From assembly GCA_004557455.1 (NCBI GenBank), contig SFDX01000011.1:1-64000 (forward strand): 64,000 nt of DNA. The letters run 5' to 3'. Each line of letters begins with the position of its first letter. Position 1 is the stretch's first letter. Of this stretch, positions 16,952 through 26,309 are shown in pieces. The stretch comes from Akkermansia muciniphila. GTDB taxonomy: Bacteria > Verrucomicrobiota > Verrucomicrobiia > Verrucomicrobiales > Akkermansiaceae. The notes beneath the pieces were generated by a model. It was not told the DNA's origin and made no database searches. It saw nothing but the letters and a program-made list of their open reading frames with translations. The position numbers and the translations under genes are program-made.

Positions 16952-17950
16952 GCTTATCGGAGTTCCGTCTGCATTCCATCCCCGGACGCGCAGGTACTCG
17001 ACCAGCTCGGCCTCAGTCCAGTAAAGATGCTCCTTCAGCAACTGCCCGAGGAGCAGAGAATTCTCACGCGCAGCCGCGGGGCTTAGATGCAGGGAGGTAT
17101 CCGCAAACTTTTCCGGGTACGGCCAAGCCCCCAAGCGGTCATCCTTTAACACCCGATACCCGGCGCGGACAATATCCAACAAATCCCGGGCAACGATACA
17201 ACGCATACTATCGTGATTCAAGCCAACGGGGAACATCAGGATGAAGTCCGCCCCGCGCCGCCCGCACTCCTCCTTCAGCAATTTCAAGAAGCTCAGGCTC
17301 TCCGGAGTCACGCGAGAGCTCAGGCTTTCATAGCAGAAGGGACGCAACTCCTTCACCTGCTGCATCTCATCCCACAGCACCTCCATCCAACCGGATGGGT
17401 GGATGATCGTATTTTTATCATACTTGAAGATCAACCCGGGGCGGAAAAGCTTCTTGCCGGCATGGGCGCACATTGATGCCATTTCCGGGCGAATGAGTTG
17501 CATTAGGTTGTCCGCCGTCAGGGGGGCAAAACCTTCATCAAAAATCCCGAAGCCGCAGAAACGGAAGGCCGACACCACACCTCCGGAAGTCCAAGTACCG
17601 ACATACCCGGGCATGAGGCTGAACACCATCGTATCGCCGGAGCGCAAGTGCTCCAGCGCTATGCGAGCGTTGGCCCCGTTTCCGTTGCCTGCTGCCACAG
17701 CCATGTTAATGCAACGGAGCCCCTGCTCCTTCAGCATTACCTCCGGGTCAATACCGGCGCGAATCTCGGAACCACCGCCGAAAAGATAGCAGCCGTCAGG
17801 GCTCTTCCGAAGGACATCGGCCCACTCCTCCGCAGCATCAGCACAGCGCCAAAAATAAACAAGACCGGGGTCGACTTTGTATATATAGTACAGCGAAAAG
17901 GACAAGGCGCATGCAAGAGCACTGATGATAATGAGAAGCAGTCGTCGCAT
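16928..17950 (-). CDS. SGNH/AlgX-like membrane-anchored protein, MBOAT partner
   Basis: About 340 residues with one N-terminal TM or signal anchor (MRRLLLIIISALACALSFSLYYIY). After it comes GGGSEIRAGIDP, which fits block I of SGNH-type O-acyl transferases, and near the C-terminus FADTSLHLSPAAA, fitting the Asp/His block. Such proteins are often encoded with MBOAT proteins and take part in O-acylation of surface polysaccharides. It directly follows the MBOAT gene, nearly touching it; the alternative start at 17965 would overlap it by 11 nt. The specific acceptor is unknown. Confidence 0.7.
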   Translation of the reverse strand: MRRLLLIIISALACALSFSLYYIYKVDPGLVYFWRCADAAEEWADVLRKSPDGCYLFGGGSEIRAGIDPEVMLKEQGLRCINMAVAAGNGNGANARIALEHLRSGDTMVFSLMPGYVGTWTSGGVVSAFRFCGFGIFDEGFAPLTADNLMQLIRPEMASMCAHAGKKLFRPGLIFKYDKNTIIHPSGWMEVLWDEMQQVKELRPFCYESLSSRVTPESLSFLKLLKEECGRRGADFILMFPVGLNHDSMRCIVARDLLDIVRAGYRVLKDDRLGAWPYPEKFADTSLHLSPAAARENSLLLGQLLKEHLYWTEAELVEYLRVRGWNADGTPISSAEGKKE

Positions 17951-17954
17951 GGCG

Positions 17955-19367
17955 TCAGAAGGCAAAATAAATAAATTCGTTATGCACGCCGTAGTTGGTC
18001 ATATAGATCATAAAAACCATCACAAAGCAACCGACATCCGATACGAAAAGGCGGTAGGGATCCTGCATGAGGCGCAAAGAGAGGAACTCCACCAACAGAA
18101 CAACAAATGACAGGATTAGGAAGAAAAACGAGACACCGGATTGATAGGCACGATACTTCCAGAGGCAGCCCCAGAGAAAGCCCTCCCAATTGTAGGACGC
18201 CGGATTAAAGAGACACAGCAGATTATTCCACAGCAAATCACATGAAGTGATGTAGAAGAACATCCATACAAACACCATGTAGGAGAACATCAGAGCCCAT
18301 CCCATGGGAGCCCACATGCGGAGTCCCTGCTTCATCCAAACCCGGTGCACCACCATGGCAACACCGGCCAGAGTTCCCCAAAGAATGAAGTTCCAGTTCG
18401 CACCGTGCCAAAGTCCGGATATGGCAAATACTAAAATAATGTTGAGAGCCCAACGCTTGGTGCGACTCCCGCCGAGGGGGAAGTATATATAGTCCGTAAA
18501 CCACCCCGTCAGGGAGGTGTGCCAGCGTCGCCAAAAATCACGGATATTCCCGGCCGTATAGGGGGCCAAGAAGTTCATGCGCAGCGTAATACCCATGCAA
18601 CGGGCTATGCCGTATGCCGTCAACCCGTAACCGGCAAAATCGAAGTAAATTCGGAAGGCAAACATGACGTTATTCATCCATATCTGCCAGGCAGAACCCA
18701 AGCTGTAATTCTGCCAGAACGCATAGGCAAGAGAATCCGCCAGAACCATCTTAAAGAAGAGCCCCAGAATCATGTAACGAACACCTGTATTCAGGTTACC
18801 CTCCTCAAAGCGCAATTCCATCGCGCGAACCTGTGGCAGTAGTTCGGCGCGTCGCTCAATCGGTCCGCATACAATCTGCGGGAAATACGCGGAAAAGTTC
18901 ATATAATCCAGCCAGCCGGGCATACGTTCGTTGCGGCAGAGCGTATCCACACTGAAACCGATGAGTTGAAATGTATAAAAGGAAATGCCGACGGGTATCA
19001 CCAAGTCGCGGAATGTATCCCAATCCCGACCGGGCATCAGGTTACTGCCGAGGAAATACCCGTACTTATAATAAAGCAAGGGCAACAGGAGCAGCGGAAT
19101 CAAACAGCAGAGCCAAAGCCTGCGACCGGACTTTCCGAAGCATACACCGACGCGGCAGCCGAGGTAGCATAGTTGGCTCACCCCGGCAAACACCAGAACC
19201 GTCTCCGGACTGACCATGCACAGCAGAGAGATACTCAACACCAGCATCAACCACCGGTGGAAACACCGCTTCGACTCGGGTCGCCGGGAGAGCACAGCAT
19301 CCCCGATGGCCAGCACCATCAGTGCGGGCAGCAATGCTATCCAGAAGGCAATGTTCGTAAAATCCAT
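17955..19367 (-). CDS. MBOAT family O-acyltransferase
   Basis: A 470-residue polytopic membrane protein of the AlgI/DltB group. It shows the conserved segments CGPIERRAELLPQ, FYFDFAGYGLTAYGIARCMG, NFLAPYTAGNIRDFWRRWHTSL (split here over about 22 positions near residue 285) and the catalytic His in SGLWHGANWNFILWG. MBOAT proteins pass acetyl groups across the inner membrane for glycan or teichoic acid modification. A consensus-like promoter lies just upstream, and the SGNH-like gene follows immediately, so the two form an acylation pair. Confidence 0.93.
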   Translation of the reverse strand: MDFTNIAFWIALLPALMVLAIGDAVLSRRPESKRCFHRWLMLVLSISLLCMVSPETVLVFAGVSQLCYLGCRVGVCFGKSGRRLWLCCLIPLLLLPLLYYKYGYFLGSNLMPGRDWDTFRDLVIPVGISFYTFQLIGFSVDTLCRNERMPGWLDYMNFSAYFPQIVCGPIERRAELLPQVRAMELRFEEGNLNTGVRYMILGLFFKMVLADSLAYAFWQNYSLGSAWQIWMNNVMFAFRIYFDFAGYGLTAYGIARCMGITLRMNFLAPYTAGNIRDFWRRWHTSLTGWFTDYIYFPLGGSRTKRWALNIILVFAISGLWHGANWNFILWGTLAGVAMVVHRVWMKQGLRMWAPMGWALMFSYMVFVWMFFYITSCDLLWNNLLCLFNPASYNWEGFLWGCLWKYRAYQSGVSFFFLILSFVVLLVEFLSLRLMQDPYRLFVSDVGCFVMVFMIYMTNYGVHNEFIYFAF

Positions 19368-19405
19368 CCGTACGGTTATGTAAAAGGCCTAACTTGCGCG
19401 TCGGG

Positions 19406-19434
19406 ATTATAGCGAAACGCATATGAATTGTCAA
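19406..19434 (-). promoter_or_regulatory. Promoter of MBOAT operon
   Basis: Minus strand: consensus TTGACA (19429-19434), 17 nt, consensus TATAAT (19406-19411). It is the best sigma70 match in the window; the leader is about 32 nt. Confidence 0.85.
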
Positions 19435-19518
19435 GCACAAGATAAAACAGAGCACGCAAAACAGGTGTAAAGAAACATGCCCCCCGGGAGGCACGTGCAG
19501 GGATGGCAAACTTTAGGC

Positions 19519-19546
19519 TTGCGCATCTCCGTTTCATGCTTATAAT
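19519..19546 (+). promoter_or_regulatory. Promoter of DD-carboxypeptidase gene
   Basis: -35 TTGCGC (19519-19524), 16 nt, -10 TATAAT (19541-19546), 7 nt to the ATG at 19554: predicted leaderless. Confidence 0.7.
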
Positions 19547-19553
19547 GGCGCGC

Positions 19554-20492
19554 ATGAACGTGTTTGCAAAGGTGGTAGGCATTTTCGCCTTGGCTGTGTT
19601 GTCCTCCTGTGTGCAGGGGCAAGGTAATTATCCGCCCTATAACAAGCGGAACAACGTGGCTACCGTGCACCGCAGAGCCCCCATTCCCGGGGCAGCGACC
19701 CGCACGTCTCCTGCCGCCGGGGGGATGGCCCCTGCCCGTCCGGCCGCCCCTGCTTCCCGCCCGGCCCCTACCCCTGCTTGCAGCGCCGTGTATGTCATGG
19801 ATGCGCTGACGGGGCGCCAACTTTACGCATACAATGCCAACGTGCGGCGTCAGGTAGCCAGTACGCAGAAAATCATCACAGCGCTCTGTGTTTGTGACAG
19901 CGGCAATCTGGACAAAATGGTAACGGTTCAGGCAGCGGAGTGTAAGGAACCACCGATCAAACTCGGCATGCGTCCCGGCCAGCAGTACCGCAAGCGCGAC
20001 CTGCTCAAAGCCATGCTCACCAGCAGTTTTAACGATGTGGCAGCCTGCTTGGCTCGCGACACGGCGGGTAGTATTCCGGCCTTTGCCGCACGGATGAACG
20101 CACGCGCCAAACGCATGGGAATGACCGACAGCCATTTTGTCAACGCTAACGGCCTGCCGGCAGATCAGTACTCCACGGCTCGGGATATGGCACGGGCTGC
20201 GTTCTACGCTTATCGCAATCCCACCATACGCAGTTACATCAACATACCGGAATATACCATGACCAAGGCGGACGGTACCGTGCGCACCGTGCGTTCCACC
20301 AACAAGCTTTTGCGGCTCTACCCTTGGGTGCAGGGTATGAAGACCGGCTACACCAACAAGGCCGGCAAATGCCTCATCTCCTGCGGGTCGGCTAACGGTC
20401 GCGCGGTCATTGTCGTCATCCTCGGCAGCACCAGCAGTAAAATCTGGGGTGAGTCCCTTAAGTACCTCAAATGGGGGCTGAACATCTCTTAA
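19554..20492 (+). CDS. D-alanyl-D-alanine carboxypeptidase-type lipoprotein (S11)
   Basis: A 312-residue penicillin-binding protein of the PBP5 family, which trims the terminal D-Ala of peptidoglycan stems. The signal peptide ends in a lipobox (VLSSC, C19), so it is probably a lipoprotein rather than tail-anchored. A Pro/Ala-rich linker runs to about 75. Catalytic motifs are STQK (103-106), SFN (158-160) and KTG (263-265). The usual C-terminal PBP5 beta domain and amphipathic anchor are absent. The frame is open 17 codons upstream, but the promoter and lipobox fix the start at 19554. Confidence 0.9.
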   Translation: MNVFAKVVGIFALAVLSSCVQGQGNYPPYNKRNNVATVHRRAPIPGAATRTSPAAGGMAPARPAAPASRPAPTPACSAVYVMDALTGRQLYAYNANVRRQVASTQKIITALCVCDSGNLDKMVTVQAAECKEPPIKLGMRPGQQYRKRDLLKAMLTSSFNDVAACLARDTAGSIPAFAARMNARAKRMGMTDSHFVNANGLPADQYSTARDMARAAFYAYRNPTIRSYINIPEYTMTKADGTVRTVRSTNKLLRLYPWVQGMKTGYTNKAGKCLISCGSANGRAVIVVILGSTSSKIWGESLKYLKWGLNIS

Positions 20493-20516
20493 TGTCCCCA
20501 CGGATTACTTTTTTGC

Positions 20517-20545
20517 TTTCCATCCCGCGAAAAGTGGTGTAGGAT
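20517..20545 (+). promoter_or_regulatory. Promoter of operon 20559-23735
   Basis: -35 TTTCCA (20517-20522), 17 nt, -10 TAGGAT (20540-20545), 13 nt before the ATG at 20559. Confidence 0.5.
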
Positions 20546-20558
20546 AGAGTACGCACCG

Positions 20559-21431
20559 ATGGCAGAGACCGTAAACAGACGCAGAAAAGGCAAGCGCAGC
20601 CTCGCGGACAGCAAGGCCCCGTGGGGGTCTCTGTTTCGCAAGGGTGAGCAGCAGGCCCCCGTCGTGCCTGTGCTCCCCCGCTACACTTACTTTTTCGGCA
20701 GAGATGACACGGAGGCGGAGGACGAGGAGGAAATGACCGAAGGGAGTCTTCTGCACCGAATTTGGATGCGTGTCAATGTTCTCTCCATCACGGCCGCACT
20801 GATTTTCGTTTCGTTTATCACCTATCTTCTCTTGCTTTGCTGCCGCATGTGGATACCCTGCGATTTGTCGAACATTCCGGGGTATTCGGACAACGGAAGC
20901 AGCCGTGACCTGGTTGCTGCGCTTCAGGCGGCCCACGGTGCGGAGATTTCCTTTACGGAGGCGGAAATCAACCGCTACCTGCGCGATACGTGTCTGCCGC
21001 GACAAACAGGCATTCTTTCCATCTTTGCGGATACTCATGGCATTGCACTGCGGATTCATAATGGCTACGCAGAGTTGATTGTTGATCGTACGGTAGGTGC
21101 TAACCTTCACCAAACTACTTCCATCTATTTCACGTTCTCGCTCGAGACCTCCGGGGGGCGTTCCGAGGTAAAGGTCAGTTATGAGGGCGGCCCGAAAATA
21201 TGGGGAAGCATCCCCTGCGGCGGGCGCATAGGTAACGTGCGTATGCCGAAGCGATTCATGCAAACCATGCAGCCCGCTCTCGATACACTCCTCAACTGCT
21301 ACCGCAGTGTCACTGCTACCATACAGGAGCACACCTATCTTCCCCGCTTCGTTAAAGGCACTGCCGGACAGGAAAGCCGTGTATTTCTAGTCCCGTCCTC
21401 CGATTCTCTGCAACAAAATACAAACCCATGA
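20559..21431 (+). CDS. Single-pass membrane protein, function unknown
   Basis: A 290-residue protein. A basic cytoplasmic N-terminus of about 85 residues is followed by one TM helix at about 86-107 (ITAALIFVSFITYLLLLCC). A periplasmic domain follows with alternating beta strands (AEISFTEAEINRYLRD, YFTFSLETSGGRSEVKVSYEGGPKIWG). The middle part resembles lipid-binding or DUF-type periplasmic domains, but I name no family. Its stop overlaps the start of the lipoprotein gene (ATGA), so the two are translationally coupled, and the acyltransferase fusion follows. Confidence 0.65.
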   Translation: MAETVNRRRKGKRSLADSKAPWGSLFRKGEQQAPVVPVLPRYTYFFGRDDTEAEDEEEMTEGSLLHRIWMRVNVLSITAALIFVSFITYLLLLCCRMWIPCDLSNIPGYSDNGSSRDLVAALQAAHGAEISFTEAEINRYLRDTCLPRQTGILSIFADTHGIALRIHNGYAELIVDRTVGANLHQTTSIYFTFSLETSGGRSEVKVSYEGGPKIWGSIPCGGRIGNVRMPKRFMQTMQPALDTLLNCYRSVTATIQEHTYLPRFVKGTAGQESRVFLVPSSDSLQQNTNP

Positions 21432-21829
21432 CAAAGAAAATAATCATCGCTGCCGCACTTGCTGTCGGTTCGCTTTCGCTCAGCTCCTGCGTCTGGCAGA
21501 TTGTCACCTCCACGATGGTGCGCCCGGAGTACCCCGGCACCCGTCCCCCGCATGTCATCGCCGATGTCGGCGGTAAGCCCGCCTCCAACAAATGGGTCTC
21601 GGTGAATCCGGATGACCTGCCGCCGCCCAGTAGCTTCAGTCCGCACAAGATTGACACGGCACCGGACGGCACGTTGTACGGTGAGGCAAGCCGCTACAGC
21701 GACATCGTGCTCTCCCCCCATGCACCGTACTACCTGTTGGATTGCCGAGGCTGCCGCCCCGGTGATCGTGTGTGGGATCCGTATACACGCAAGCCGTTCA
21801 CCATGCCGCGCGCATACACATTCAACTGA
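21428..21829 (+). CDS. Small lipoprotein, function unknown
   Basis: A 133-residue protein with a signal peptide and lipobox (LSLSSC, Cys at about 20). The mature part has PGTRPPHVIADVGGKPASNKWVSV, a Pro-rich turn, and a C-terminal segment DCRGCRPGDRVWDPYTRKPF that looks conserved. It overlaps the previous gene by 4 nt and is followed after 1 nt by the acyltransferase-GT9 gene. Its position suggests an envelope role linked to lipid A or glycan assembly. Confidence 0.7.
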   Translation: MTKKIIIAAALAVGSLSLSSCVWQIVTSTMVRPEYPGTRPPHVIADVGGKPASNKWVSVNPDDLPPPSSFSPHKIDTAPDGTLYGEASRYSDIVLSPHAPYYLLDCRGCRPGDRVWDPYTRKPFTMPRAYTFN

Positions 21830-21830
21830 C

Positions 21831-23735
21831 ATGGGAGACGCAGCAGAAGCACCTCGTCCAACGTGCTCACAGCGTATAGGCCTGTGGGCGTACCGTGCCA
21901 TGTGCGGTGTATTGCGCCTGTGCCCTGTGCCACTGGTAGCAGGCATGGGACGGGCCGTCGGCTATGGGGTGTGGCTTGCTGCCGGAAGCAGGCGGCGCAT
22001 TGTGGAGCGCAATCTGCGCATCTGTGTGGACCCCACACTGCGTCGCAATAAGTTATCATCTATGGTGCGCCGCAATATCGTGCGCACCTGCATGAATCTG
22101 GCCTGTTCTCTCAAGACGGGTGTTCTCACCCACCGCGAGATGTTACGGTGCATCGAGATACAGGGTGCGGACTACTTCCGCGAACACGGGATGAACGGGC
22201 ACACGGTTATCTCCTGCATCCCCCATGCGGGAAACTGGGAGATGCTGGCTCGCATCCGACCGCTCTTCCCGGAGGTAGAGCACTTCGGCTCTATGTACCG
22301 CCGCATGAGTAACCCGCTGTTGGAGGATCTCGTTTACCGTTCTCGCACGAATTACGGTTGTGAGATGTTCAGCAAGGAGGAGGGGCTGCGTCCCGTCCTC
22401 AAGCTGGCGCGCTCCGGCGGGCTACTCGGCGTGCTCAGTGATCAGTTTACGGGTGAGGGGCTTTGGCTACCCTATTTCGGCAAGGTAACGGGTGTCACCT
22501 CGCTCCCGGCCTTGCTCTACAAGCGTTGCAAGGGAAAAGGCACGCTCGTCGCCGTTTATTGCCGCAACAACGGCACGGGTAAATGGGATGTGGTGCTTGA
22601 TCATACCATCTCCGTACCGGAGGGTAAGACAGACTCGATTCCGGACATTACCATGGCTGTTAATCACGCCTTGGAGGATGTTCAACTCGAGAATATTTTG
22701 GACGGGCTCTGGATGCACCACCGCTGGAAATATCGTGACAAGTTCGGCATAGATGAGCAGGATGGGTGTGAGGAGGTGCGCGTGGCGAATACGCGACTCC
22801 CCTTCCGCGTGCTTGTTGCGGTTCCGGAGTCCTTCGAGGAGGCGCTCTATCTCTTGCCGGCTCTTTCGGTTATCAAGAAATCCCGTCGCGATACGCAGTT
22901 ACTCATCGTTTGTCCGACAGCGCAGGAAGCTTTCTGGAAGCGGCAGGCAGGTTTTGTTACCCACGTTTTGACAACAGACGGCACAATTCCCCTGCGTACA
23001 CAGTTGGAGTCCGACAAGATTTATAATGACGGCCCCTTGGACTACCTCTTCATGTTCAGCGACAATGCGCGCACCCTGCGCACCCTGCGCACCCAAGGGC
23101 CTTTCTATATTTGCGGCTTCGATTCCAATCCTCTGGCGGGTAGGTTCAACCGCCGTTATGTTTCCGTACACACCGGCCCGCCGCGTCCGCGCCACATGGA
23201 TTACCTGACACCGCTTGATAAGATCCATGGTCTGGACATCGATGCAGCAGAGGAAACACCGATTCTGCTCGCGGGGAATGATGCGGACGCTTCGGTCTAC
23301 CTGGCGCCTTACTCCTCTTTGGGCTCGGCTGATGCTTGGCCCACGGAGAACTGGCTGGACCTATCAGCGCGTTTAGCCGATAAAAAGCCTATTCTCCTTC
23401 TGCTCCGAGAAGACGAGGCAAGGGCATCGGCAGACTTCGGTTCGGAAATGCCTCGCATCGTCTTGGATGATCCGGCAGCTCTGGCAGAGCACATCGGCTG
23501 CGGAAGCACGGTCTTCGCAGTCGACGGGATCTTAGCGCAATCGGCGGCCCTGTACGGTGCCCGAACGACTGTGTTCATGGCGTCCCGTTTGCCCACGCGC
23601 TATGCTCCCTTTGCGCCGCACGTACGGGCAATTTCTAACCACACACCCTGCCATCCTTGCCATTCGACAGCATGTGATGCACCGAAACCGTGCCTCGCAG
23701 CCGTGACAGTGGATGAGGTTTTGGAGTCGCAATAA
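21831..23735 (+). CDS. Fusion: lipid A-type late acyltransferase + GT9 heptosyltransferase-like domain
   Basis: A 634-residue protein. Residues ~15-310 form an LpxL/HtrB-type acyltransferase with the HX4E active site as HAGNWE (132-137), then SMYRRMSNPLLEDLVYRSR, GGLLGVLSDQ and FGKVTGVTSLPALLYKR. From ~320 to the end is a GT9-like region: a Rossmann-type start (FRVLVAVPESFEEALYLLPAL) and the C-terminal cysteine pattern CHPCHSTACDAPKPCL with V(D)EV, as in heptosyltransferases. The usual GT9 catalytic residues are not obvious, so the second domain may be altered. The start at 21831 follows the upstream stop by one base. It is the last gene of its operon. Confidence 0.8.
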   Translation: MGDAAEAPRPTCSQRIGLWAYRAMCGVLRLCPVPLVAGMGRAVGYGVWLAAGSRRRIVERNLRICVDPTLRRNKLSSMVRRNIVRTCMNLACSLKTGVLTHREMLRCIEIQGADYFREHGMNGHTVISCIPHAGNWEMLARIRPLFPEVEHFGSMYRRMSNPLLEDLVYRSRTNYGCEMFSKEEGLRPVLKLARSGGLLGVLSDQFTGEGLWLPYFGKVTGVTSLPALLYKRCKGKGTLVAVYCRNNGTGKWDVVLDHTISVPEGKTDSIPDITMAVNHALEDVQLENILDGLWMHHRWKYRDKFGIDEQDGCEEVRVANTRLPFRVLVAVPESFEEALYLLPALSVIKKSRRDTQLLIVCPTAQEAFWKRQAGFVTHVLTTDGTIPLRTQLESDKIYNDGPLDYLFMFSDNARTLRTLRTQGPFYICGFDSNPLAGRFNRRYVSVHTGPPRPRHMDYLTPLDKIHGLDIDAAEETPILLAGNDADASVYLAPYSSLGSADAWPTENWLDLSARLADKKPILLLLREDEARASADFGSEMPRIVLDDPAALAEHIGCGSTVFAVDGILAQSAALYGARTTVFMASRLPTRYAPFAPHVRAISNHTPCHPCHSTACDAPKPCLAAVTVDEVLESQ

Positions 23736-23786
23736 TCCCCTCTCCGGACCGCAGACAGGCATGCAGTAATCAGCACGTTCGTCGGC

Positions 23787-24611
23787 TCACAGTCGGGATT
23801 CTGCACCGAGTTTCTTCAAGAGACGCACGGTTTCGCTGTGTCCGCGCTCAGCGGCATATTGTATTGCCGTATTCCCGTGACTGTCGCGAGCATTGATATC
23901 AGCCCCGTTCTCAATCAACAGACGCACTTGAGCGGTGTGTCCTTTCCACGCTGCCCACATCAATGCATGCCATCCGCCGCGGGTCGTCGCATTTACATCG
24001 GCCCCGGCCTTCAGAAGCATTTCCGCAACGCGGAGGTGGCCGCAAAAAGCAGCCCGCATCAGGGCCGTGTAATCGTCTTTGTCCCCGGAATTCACCGTTG
24101 CACCGCGCTCAAGAAGTTCACGAACAACCTCCTCGCGCCCCTTCCCTGCCGCCCACATCAAAACGGTATATCGGTCTTTATCATACGCATTAACATCCGC
24201 ACCGTGCTCCAGCAAAGCATGCACCACAAGGCTGTACCCTCCACCTGCGGCCCGCATCAGGGCTGTCTCGCCCGCGCGATCGCGAGCATCCACCTGTGCA
24301 CCGTGACGTAACAACAGACGAACCACAGCCCCATATCCGTCGGCTGCCGCGCGCATCAGTGCCGTCTCACCCGCTGCGCCCCGTGCATCCACCGGCACCC
24401 CCATCCGAAGCAGCTCCGCACACACCCCAACCTTCCCCATTCCTGCCGCCTCCGTCAACGCAACATACCCCTTCGGCGCAGCCCCACTTGACTGCTTAGC
24501 CAACATCTCCACCGCCTCCGCTCTATCGTCAGTCGTCACTCTCACCTGCTCCCTGCAGCCCCCGAGCACAAGCGCTCCTAACATCACACAAATCGCTGAA
24601 ATCCTGTTCAT
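23787..24611 (-). CDS. Ankyrin-repeat lipoprotein
   Basis: A 274-residue protein with a lipoprotein signal (ALVLGGC, Cys at 19). From about residue 50 it is built of seven regular ankyrin repeats, each with GxTALMRAA-type starts and LLxxGAxVNA-type ends (for example GETALMRAAADGYGAVVRLLLRHG). Such solenoids bind partner proteins; here the location is the envelope. It has its own near-consensus promoter and differs from the ankyrin genes at the left end in being lipidated and having complete repeats. Confidence 0.88.
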   Translation of the reverse strand: MNRISAICVMLGALVLGGCREQVRVTTDDRAEAVEMLAKQSSGAAPKGYVALTEAAGMGKVGVCAELLRMGVPVDARGAAGETALMRAAADGYGAVVRLLLRHGAQVDARDRAGETALMRAAGGGYSLVVHALLEHGADVNAYDKDRYTVLMWAAGKGREEVVRELLERGATVNSGDKDDYTALMRAAFCGHLRVAEMLLKAGADVNATTRGGWHALMWAAWKGHTAQVRLLIENGADINARDSHGNTAIQYAAERGHSETVRLLKKLGAESRL

Positions 24612-24625
24612 TTTCGCCTATCCCC

Positions 24626-24654
24626 ATACTACTACATCCCGCCGCCTCTGTCAA
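24626..24654 (-). promoter_or_regulatory. Promoter of ankyrin lipoprotein gene
   Basis: Minus strand: consensus -35 TTGACA (24649-24654), 17 nt, -10 TAGTAT (24626-24631), 14 nt before the ATG. Confidence 0.7.
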
Positions 24655-24719
24655 TACGATTTTTAGGCGCCCATAAGAACGAAATTTACTCCGTCCCCTC
24701 CGGAACGAAGACTTTAGAC

Positions 24720-24748
24720 TTGCATACACAAGAAAAAAACTGTAGACT
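24720..24748 (+). promoter_or_regulatory. Possible promoter of membrane protein gene 24780
   Basis: -35 TTGCAT (24720-24725), 17 nt, -10 TAGACT (24743-24748), 31 nt before the ATG. A TACAAT at 24754 has no good -35. Confidence 0.45.
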
Positions 24749-24779
24749 TCGTTTACAATAGCAGACTTTTCAATTCAAT

Positions 24780-26309
24780 ATGTCACATATGCGTTTTATG
24801 CACGCGAAAGCGTTAATCTCAGCTACCCTGTTCTACCTACTTCTCCCATGCCTGCTTTTCTCTCTGGAAGTTCTAACTGTACCGGTAGCATGCGTCACCA
24901 TATTCGGATTAATATGTTCTTTTATCCTCTGCCTACACTCTCTGTATCAGTCAGGAAAATACATATATTTCTTTTCTCGGCGAGATCTCTTCTCTTATAT
25001 CCTCACATTATTATGTATTGTTCTTCTGATGGAATGTATTGGATTCAACCTCCACGTACGACAGCACGGAGATTTTATTGTGAGAAATCCCATTTATTAC
25101 ATGCTCGTCAACAATGAGCTCCCGTTATACAGCGCACGTGGGGAATACTTCGTTTACTATCACGCATTCTGGCTCCCTCCGGCTTATTTTTCCAGACTAT
25201 TTCCGACACTTAATCCAGATTTACTATTATACATCTGGACCTTTCTGGGGGTATTTCTGGCCGTCTCTGTGCTGTTTCTGCGTCTGAAAAACAAAATCCT
25301 GTTATTCTTCATTCTTGTTCTTATATCAGGGATGCCCCTATCAAGATATGTTGATATATTTCTTCCACGTCTTCCCGAGACAATAAGCAATATTATCAGG
25401 TTTACATTTGATAGTTTTTATTCATCAAGCCTTTTCTATACATCCATGTGGACCCAAATTACAGGAACATTTAATCACGCGATACCACTTCTGGTATTAC
25501 TGCCACTAATTCTGCTGAAGCACCTACCATTTCATCTTGTGCTCTTCTCTTCAATTCTCATCGTTCCATGCTCGCCTCTCGGCTCCGTTATAATGGCACC
25601 ATTAGTTCTCATGCTGTATCTTCATAAAAGAAAAAACAGTACGGAATGCCGCATGCGTGAATCTGCCGCAATAGTATCACTCTGTTCTCCTCTCTCGATA
25701 TGCAGTATCATGTACTTTTCACTTGCGGGCGGAGCCAGAGTTACGTTATTCTGGTACATGCTTCCTACCGGGACAAACGCTTTCGACCAATTATCCCTAT
25801 TTATTGTCGGACTACTGTCTCAATGGTTATACATATGGTTCATATGTTTTATCTTCAACAGCGGTAACCGGAGACTCAACAAGCGTCTATGCATTCTGAT
25901 CACAATCATTCTCCTTATCAGCTCCCTCATTTGGATAGGAAGAAACGATTGCAATGAGTTGATGTTCAAATCCGGAGTTGTACTCTTTTCCCTTCTGGCA
26001 TTCTACATATTCACGAACAGGTCAACACATCACATTTCGACATTTAATAAAATATCCCGCATCATAATTCTAATCACTTTTCCCATTTGGATTATAATTG
26101 ATTTCAAATTCAGAATCGTACCATCATATACCTGGAACAAGGATCAAATGGCGACCAACAAGAGAACAGAATGGGGAAGCACGCTTGACCACCCAGAGCA
26201 CCTATGGTATGGGTCGTTCTGGGCAGGCAGAACTCCCAATTCTTTCATCTTTGAAGTAAAGAAAGGCACAAAGGTATATATTTCGAACTCAGATAAGATC
26301 AATGATTAG
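24780..26309 (+). CDS. Polytopic membrane protein, AT-rich, function unknown
   Basis: A 509-residue protein with about ten predicted TM segments from residue 10 on (LFYLLLPCLLFSLEVLTVPV, LYIWTFLGVFLAVSVLFL, AIPLLVLLPLILLKHL and others). A loop around 110-130 (NNELPLYSARGEYFVYYHAFWLPPAYFSRL) has the look of GT-C-type or O-antigen-related integral membrane enzymes, but no motif is decisive. Base composition is clearly more AT-rich than its neighbours, suggesting horizontal transfer. No family is claimed. Confidence 0.65.
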   Translation: MSHMRFMHAKALISATLFYLLLPCLLFSLEVLTVPVACVTIFGLICSFILCLHSLYQSGKYIYFFSRRDLFSYILTLLCIVLLMECIGFNLHVRQHGDFIVRNPIYYMLVNNELPLYSARGEYFVYYHAFWLPPAYFSRLFPTLNPDLLLYIWTFLGVFLAVSVLFLRLKNKILLFFILVLISGMPLSRYVDIFLPRLPETISNIIRFTFDSFYSSSLFYTSMWTQITGTFNHAIPLLVLLPLILLKHLPFHLVLFSSILIVPCSPLGSVIMAPLVLMLYLHKRKNSTECRMRESAAIVSLCSPLSICSIMYFSLAGGARVTLFWYMLPTGTNAFDQLSLFIVGLLSQWLYIWFICFIFNSGNRRLNKRLCILITIILLISSLIWIGRNDCNELMFKSGVVLFSLLAFYIFTNRSTHHISTFNKISRIIILITFPIWIIIDFKFRIVPSYTWNKDQMATNKRTEWGSTLDHPEHLWYGSFWAGRTPNSFIFEVKKGTKVYISNSDKIND

